A stretch of DNA of 9,661 nt from Propionibacteriaceae bacterium (lineage in GTDB: Bacteria; Actinomycetota; Actinomycetes; Propionibacteriales; Propionibacteriaceae): positions 1 through 9,661 of the forward strand of contig WQYJ01000068.1 of the NCBI GenBank assembly GCA_009781325.1. The letters run 5' to 3'. Below are positions 5,967 through 9,661 of the stretch, piece by piece. Each line of letters opens with the position of its first letter. Position 1 is the first letter of the stretch. Under the pieces are notes generated by a model. That model searched no databases. It was not told where the DNA came from and saw only the letters and a program-made list of their open reading frames with translations. A program made the translations under genes and the position numbers.

Positions 5967-7655
5967 ATGATACAGCATAAGTACCTCGTTGTGGGAGGGG
6001 TTGCAGGAGGAATGTCTGCTGCTGCGAGGCTTCGTCGTTTGGATGAATCGGCCTCGATCGTTGTCCTTGAACGCGGGCAGTATGTTTCCTTCGCAAATTG
6101 CGGGCTTCCGTACTATGTCAGCGGCGAAATTGCCCAGGAAAATTCGCTGCTGTTGCAGACTCCGGCGTCGTTGAAAGCCGCCCTTAACTTAGATGTACGT
6201 ATTAACCATGACGTTGTTGGTTTAGACGCAAATACCCAAACAGTGAGGGTGTCGACTCCCGACGGTGAGGTCACCCTTAACTATGATGCCCTGATTCTTT
6301 CCCCGGGTGCTCGTCCGGCTCGTCCGCCCATTCCCGGCTTGGATCACCCGTGCGTACGCACCTTGCGTACTGTCGATGATGCCAAAGCTCTTCGCTTGCT
6401 TACAGAAGACGGGGCTTCGAAGGCTGTAGTCTTGGGAGCTGGTTTTATTGGGGTTGAAGGTGCTGAAGCCTTGGCAACACGTGGCCTTGAGGTCAGCGTG
6501 GTTGAGTTCGCTCCCCATGTCTTGCCGCCTCTGGAGAAGGAGATGGCTTTCCTGGTTTCCCAAGAGATGCGCAAGCTTGGCATGGACGTACGCGAGTCTG
6601 TTGCAGCAACTCAGATTGTAGATGACCAGGGTCGGGCACGTGTGGAGCTGTCAGATGGGTCCTCGATCACCGCCGATGTTGTGGTTCTGGCGGTGGGAGG
6701 CACCCCGGACACCGAAGTGTTCGCCGAAGCTGGACTTGAGTGCGAGCGCGGCTTCATCGTCACCGACGACCATGGGCGTACGAATCTGAAGGATGTTTAC
6801 GCTGTTGGTGATGCTGTACTGAGTACGGATGCTATCACCGAGAAGCGCCGTCCGGTTCAACTGGCTGGTCCGGCTAATCGGGCAGGTCGGCTCGTGGCTG
6901 ATGCTCTGCGAGGTCGCTTTGAGGCGCGGGGAATGCCTAATCCCCTGGGCACAGCGATCGTACGTGTGGGCTCGCTGACTGCCGCAATGACCGGAGCCAA
7001 CCGGGCATCTCTGGACGAAGCTGACCGATCGTACACCACTATCCATGTTCATCCGGCAAATCACGCTGGGTATTTCCCGGGAAGTGTGCAGATGCATCTG
7101 ATGGTCCACATCGATCTGGACACCGGACGCATCCTGGGTGCCCAAGGTGTCGGCGAAGATGGGATTGACAAGCGCATTGACATCCTGGCGACGGCCATTC
7201 GCGCAGGGATCGAAACCTGTTCTTTGATGGATCTAGATCTGTGTTACTCCCCGCCTTATGGTTCTGCTAAAGACCCTGTGAATATGATTGGCTTCATCGC
7301 CGATAACCTTCACACCGGCCACATCCAACTCTGGCAGCCTGAACAACTCGACTGGGCTCGCTCAGAAACTCTCGTCCTGGATGTGCGTACTGCTGGTGAG
7401 TTTGCATCCGGTCATCTTCCGGAAGCCGTGAACATCCCGCACACAGAACTGCGTTCCCGTTTGGATGAGGTACGTCAACTCGCCGGTGATCGTGACATCG
7501 CGGTGATGTGCCAATCGGGGGTTCGTTCCTATATTGCTCACCGTATTCTGACGGCTGCTGGCTTAGCGGCGCCAACGTTGTCCGGCGGGATGCTCACTCT
7601 GAAGGCTTGGCTCGGTGCCGAAGCTGACGAAGTACTTGTGAAAGAAGAAAGATAA
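5967..7655 (+). CDS. CoA-disulfide reductase-like flavoprotein fused to a rhodanese domain (CoADR-RHD)
   Basis: A protein of 562 aa. The FAD-binding fold is at residues 6-36 (VVGGVAGGMSAA), followed by the family signature SFANCGLPYY with the single redox cysteine C45. The NAD(P)H-binding fold is at about 153-180 (VVLGAGFIGVEGAE), and a second FAD motif is YAVGDAV at 278-284. The dimerisation domain has the CoADR-type segment LCYSPPYGSAKDPVN (about 425-439), containing the conserved tyrosine region. A rhodanese domain covers about 463-557 with catalytic C515 in MCQSGVRS. Such fusions reduce CoA disulfides, CoA persulfides and polysulfides using NAD(P)H, the rhodanese delivering the sulfane sulfur. 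The start ATG 5967 lacks a ribosome site and is preceded by a promoter close enough for leaderless translation. The 58-aa gene follows after 15 bases, and the SQR-like gene is divergent, pointing to sulfide/persulfide handling. NADH oxidase (water- or peroxide-forming) relatives lack the rhodanese domain. Confidence 0.9.
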   Translation: MIQHKYLVVGGVAGGMSAAARLRRLDESASIVVLERGQYVSFANCGLPYYVSGEIAQENSLLLQTPASLKAALNLDVRINHDVVGLDANTQTVRVSTPDGEVTLNYDALILSPGARPARPPIPGLDHPCVRTLRTVDDAKALRLLTEDGASKAVVLGAGFIGVEGAEALATRGLEVSVVEFAPHVLPPLEKEMAFLVSQEMRKLGMDVRESVAATQIVDDQGRARVELSDGSSITADVVVLAVGGTPDTEVFAEAGLECERGFIVTDDHGRTNLKDVYAVGDAVLSTDAITEKRRPVQLAGPANRAGRLVADALRGRFEARGMPNPLGTAIVRVGSLTAAMTGANRASLDEADRSYTTIHVHPANHAGYFPGSVQMHLMVHIDLDTGRILGAQGVGEDGIDKRIDILATAIRAGIETCSLMDLDLCYSPPYGSAKDPVNMIGFIADNLHTGHIQLWQPEQLDWARSETLVLDVRTAGEFASGHLPEAVNIPHTELRSRLDEVRQLAGDRDIAVMCQSGVRSYIAHRILTAAGLAAPTLSGGMLTLKAWLGAEADEVLVKEER

Positions 7656-7670
7656 TCGAGGAGAAGAAAT

Positions 7671-7847
7671 ATGTGTCGACCTGTTCCCTGCAATGTCTGC
7701 GGTAAGACCACCTGGGCTGGCTGCGGCCAACACATAGCCCAAGTCAAGGCAATGGTTCCCAAGGACCAATGGTGCCCTGGCCAACACACCGAAGAAGAGA
7801 AGGCTGCCGCCCAACCCAAGGGCTTCTTCAGCCGTCTTCGCGGTTAA
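7671..7847 (+). CDS. 58-aa Cys/His-rich putative zinc-binding protein
   Basis: ATG 7671 to TAA 7847 encodes 58 residues. GAGGAG at 7658-7663, seven bases upstream, is an excellent ribosome site, and the gap to the CoADR-rhodanese stop is 15 bases, so the two are one operon. The sequence starts MCRPVPCNVCGKTTWAGCGQH, with C2, C7, C10, C18 and H21, followed by C35 and H39 in WCPGQH. CxxC plus C-x2-H plus C-x3-H gives enough ligands for one zinc site and perhaps a spare reactive thiol. The tail (EEEKAAAQPKGFFSRLRG) is charged, with a basic aromatic end. Short MCR...C..CGK.TWAGCG.H proteins are, as I remember, widespread in actinobacteria and of unknown function. A role as persulfide sink, metal site or partner of the upstream enzyme is inference from context. 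Confidence 0.85.
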   Translation: MCRPVPCNVCGKTTWAGCGQHIAQVKAMVPKDQWCPGQHTEEEKAAAQPKGFFSRLRG

Positions 7848-7857
7848 GTTTCTACCC

Positions 7858-7923
7858 CATCCTCTGCACTGCGGTGGGTTTTGTCGCTTTTTCCTGACAA
7901 AACCCACCACAGTGCAGAGGATG
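7858..7923. terminator. Long hairpin between convergent genes, probable bidirectional terminator
   Basis: Left arm 7858-7885 and right arm 7896-7923 are complementary over 28 bases with one C/A mismatch, which becomes a G-U pair in the minus-strand transcript. The loop is ten bases (GCTTTTTCCT). It lies 10 bases past the 58-aa gene stop and 42 bases past the map stop, where both transcripts should end. Neither strand has a classic T run after the stem, so it may be a T-less terminator or an intergenic repeat doing that job. Confidence 0.65.
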
Positions 7924-7928
7924 GCTGC

Positions 7929-7950
7929 AAAACCCACCGCAGGGTGGAGG
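7929..7950. repeat. Third copy of the hairpin arm beside the long hairpin
   Basis: AAAACCCACCGCAG (7929-7942) is an exact reverse complement of 7869-7882 in the left arm. Extended to 7950 the match to the arm continues with three mismatches in 22. This arm could pair with the left arm in place of the nearby right arm, giving an alternative hairpin. It suggests decay or tandem growth of an intergenic palindromic repeat. Confidence 0.65.
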
Positions 7951-7964
7951 ATTATGGGGGTTTG

Positions 7965-8810
7965 CTAGTCTGCTAGGGGGCCGAAGGGGATTCCCAGTTT
8001 GTTGAGGGTTTCTTCGCCTCCGTCTATTTCTGTGAGGACCCACAGGCCATGTTTGGTGACGGTGATGGTGTTTTCCCAGTGGGCGCCGATAGAGCCGTCG
8101 GCGGTTACGACAGTCCAATCATCGTCGAGAACGCCGGTGTTGTGGGTTCCTAGGGTGACCATCGGCTCAATCGCTAAGCACATACCGCGTTCGATTCTTG
8201 GGCCCTTCTTAGGCTTTCCGTAGTTGGGAATATCCGGAGGTTGGTGCATGTTGTGCCCGATTCCGTGGCCTGTGTAGCCCCGGACAATTCCGTACTTTCC
8301 GGCTCTGGTGATGAAGCGTTGGATGGCATACGAGATGTCGCCGATGGTTCTGCCTAATCGGGCTGCTGAGATACCAGCCCACAACGACTCGTAGGTGACC
8401 TGATTGAGTACGGCGACCTCCGGGCGCAGTTCACCGATCCCCACGGATCGTGCTGCGTCGCCGTGGTAACCGCCGATACAGGCACCGAAGTCGATCGAGA
8501 GTAGGTCACCATCTTTGAGCGCGCGCTGCGTGGGGATTCCATGGATGAGTTCGTCATTCACCGACGTACACGTCACTGCTGGGTACGGAGGAAGCATCGG
8601 CGCAGGTTCGTACCCCAGGAAACTTGAGGTTGCGCCGAAGCGAGCTAATACCTCGACAGCGATGGCGTCCACATCAGAGGTGGTCATGCCTGCAGCAGCG
8701 GCTTGGGTCATCTCCTGCAGGGCATGGGCAACCACCAGCCCAGCGGAACGCATGAGCTTCAGTTCATCCTCAGAGAGGATTTCTATGCCGTTTGGCCTAG
8801 TATGTTTCAC
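7965..8810 (-). CDS. map: Methionine aminopeptidase, type I
   Basis: A cytosolic metalloenzyme of 281 aa that removes the initiator methionine from nascent proteins. All five metal ligands are visible: D107 (SIDFG), D118 (GDAA), H182 (GHGIG), E215 (AIEPM) and E246 (WENT). The substrate-binding H90 is in NDELIHGIP. The spacing of these residues matches the E. coli enzyme with a constant offset of 10-11. The start is GTG at 8810, overlapping the adk stop in GTGA, which implies translational coupling; no strong ribosome site is present. The N-terminal extension of about ten residues is modest and lacks an SH3-binding or zinc-finger module. In many actinobacteria map is followed by infA; here a hairpin and a convergent operon follow instead. 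Confidence 0.95.
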   Translation of the reverse strand: MKHTRPNGIEILSEDELKLMRSAGLVVAHALQEMTQAAAAGMTTSDVDAIAVEVLARFGATSSFLGYEPAPMLPPYPAVTCTSVNDELIHGIPTQRALKDGDLLSIDFGACIGGYHGDAARSVGIGELRPEVAVLNQVTYESLWAGISAARLGRTIGDISYAIQRFITRAGKYGIVRGYTGHGIGHNMHQPPDIPNYGKPKKGPRIERGMCLAIEPMVTLGTHNTGVLDDDWTVVTADGSIGAHWENTITVTKHGLWVLTEIDGGEETLNKLGIPFGPLAD

Positions 8811-9370
8811 TTCTTAATGGCAGCAACGATCCGGGCATTGACCTCTTCGACTGTGCCGAGGCCGTCGACCTCAACGAGCAGTCCGCGGTCACGGTAGAGA
8901 GTCAGCAGCGGTTCGGTCTCTGCGTTGTAGACCTCGAAGCGGCGGCGGATAGTCTCTTCGTTGTCATCCGCACGGCCTTCGATTTCGGCCCTTTTCAGCA
9001 TGCGGGCTACGAGGGTCTCGCCGTCAACGATGAGGCTGAGTACGCAATCCAGCTCGACATCTAGGGAGGCAAGAATCTCATCCAGGGAGTCAACCTGTGC
9101 CAGCGTACGCGGGAAGCCATCGAGAAGGAATCCATTGTCGGTATCCGGTTGACCGAGGCGGTCTTTAATAAGATCGACGGTCACGGAATCGGGGACGAGC
9201 TCGCCCTTTTCCATGATCGCAGAGACGATCTTGCCCAACTCTGTCTGGTTAGCAACGTTGTACCTAAAGATCGCACCTGTGGAGATTTCGGGAATTCCAA
9301 ATCCCTCAGCAATGACCTTAGCCTGTGTGCCCTTGCCAGCCCCCGGAGGGCCCATGATCAACATCCTCAT
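8807..9370 (-). CDS. adk: Adenylate kinase, short form without an expanded LID
   Basis: Interconverts ATP + AMP and 2 ADP in the cytoplasm. The 187 residues from ATG 9370 show the P-loop GPPGAGKGT (7-15), the AMP-binding segment ISTGAIFR (about 30-37), DGFPRT (84-89) and the short LID region ending GRADDNEETIRRR. The length and lack of the cysteine-bearing LID insert match the short actinobacterial form, such as the 181-aa mycobacterial enzyme. The start was chosen because AAAGGA lies six bases upstream; the in-frame TTG at 9388 would put that site inside the gene. STGA replaces the more usual STGD/STGE, a possible lineage trait. It is the first gene of an adk-map pair overlapping by four bases. 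secY, which often precedes it, is not seen before the window ends. Confidence 0.95.
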   Translation of the reverse strand: MRMLIMGPPGAGKGTQAKVIAEGFGIPEISTGAIFRYNVANQTELGKIVSAIMEKGELVPDSVTVDLIKDRLGQPDTDNGFLLDGFPRTLAQVDSLDEILASLDVELDCVLSLIVDGETLVARMLKRAEIEGRADDNEETIRRRFEVYNAETEPLLTLYRDRGLLVEVDGLGTVEEVNARIVAAIKK

Positions 9371-9476
9371 TGGTGTTCCTTTCGTCAAGATGGTACGACT
9401 CTATCGTGTTTTTTTACCAAAGGGGATGTGACAAAAAGAACCCTGCCCATTGTCCCCGTCAATGAGTTCACCACAG

Positions 9477-9507
9477 CCGTCATCCTGCCGCCAGGCAGGA
9501 CCCCCGG
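9477..9507. repeat. Repeat-family hairpin upstream of adk
   Basis: CCGTCATCCTGCC, loop GCCA, GGCAGGACCCCCGG: the same asymmetric hairpin as at 17-59 and 203-245, in that orientation, but with a much shorter loop. It opens the right-end repeat cluster, 107 bases upstream of the adk start. Confidence 0.75.
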
Positions 9508-9512
9508 CGGCC

Positions 9513-9576
9513 GATCTATGGACTGTGGTACAGATCTATACCCAAGACCCTACGTTGGCTTCCGGGGGTCCTGCCT
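9513..9576 (+). repeat. Right-end repeat unit A (64 bp, period 85)
   Basis: Identical to 9598-9661 except at 9538 (A here, T in unit B). It contains TATGGACT at 9517 and AGACCCTACGT at 9545-9555, both shared with the left-end cluster in the same orientation, and ends in the left arm of a hairpin (9562-9592: CCGGGGGTCCTGCC, loop TTC, GGCAGGATGACCGG). Confidence 0.85.
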
Positions 9577-9597
9577 TCGGCAGGATGACCGGGGGTG

Positions 9598-9661
9598 GAT
9601 CTATGGACTGTGGTACAGATCTTTACCCAAGACCCTACGTTGGCTTCCGGGGGTCCTGCCT
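9598..9661 (+). repeat. Right-end repeat unit B, cut by the window edge
   Basis: Second unit, one substitution from unit A over the 64 bases visible. It stops inside the next GGGGGTCCTGCC hairpin arm at the last base of the window, so the array continues to the right. It separates adk from whatever lies upstream of it. Confidence 0.85.

Noticed and set aside
7858..7923. Insertion-sequence terminal inverted repeats
   Set aside because: The arms are only ten bases apart with no transposase between them; a hairpin fits better.

Overview
The window looks like part of the chromosome of a high-G+C Gram-positive bacterium (Actinomycetota, possibly near Actinomycetaceae or Micrococcales; the genus cannot be named). 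The pointers are moderate-to-high G+C, a short LID-less adenylate kinase followed by a type I methionine aminopeptidase, a GTG start overlapping the previous stop, an apparently leaderless gene, and a CsoR/CstR-style operator. No tRNA, rRNA, CRISPR array, transposase or phage gene is visible.

Layout from left to right. (1) 1-307 is a repeat cluster with two nearly identical 121-bp copies 186 bp apart and alternating inverted hairpins. (2) An enzyme I-type PEP phosphotransferase (+) follows; its open frame runs back through the repeats to the window edge. (3) A CPBP-type membrane protease homologue with a very long proline-rich tail (-) converges on it, with the two stop codons abutting. (4) A compact sulfur module comes next. 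On the minus strand lie a sulfide:quinone oxidoreductase-type flavoprotein and, 28 nt downstream, a 53-aa protein. Diverging on the plus strand are a CoA-disulfide-reductase/rhodanese fusion and, 15 nt downstream, a 58-aa Cys/His-rich protein. Between the arms is a perfect 16-bp palindrome that touches the -10 boxes proposed for both. (5) A long hairpin with a third related arm separates this module from (6) adk-map (-), overlapping by 4 nt. (7) A second cluster of the same repeat family as in (1) fills the right end.

How the genes fit together: the SQR-like enzyme would oxidise sulfide at the membrane and feed electrons to quinone, producing sulfane sulfur. The CoADR-rhodanese fusion would accept and reduce CoA persulfides or polysulfides. 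The shared operator suggests joint control by a CsoR/CstR-family repressor encoded outside the window. The two small proteins are the least understood parts of this module. The EI, CPBP and adk-map units have no obvious link to it.

Stretches without genes: 4077-4268 holds only a weak hairpin. 7848-7964 is mostly the long hairpin. In 9371-9476, upstream of adk, no convincing promoter was found, and from 9477 to the end it is repeat.
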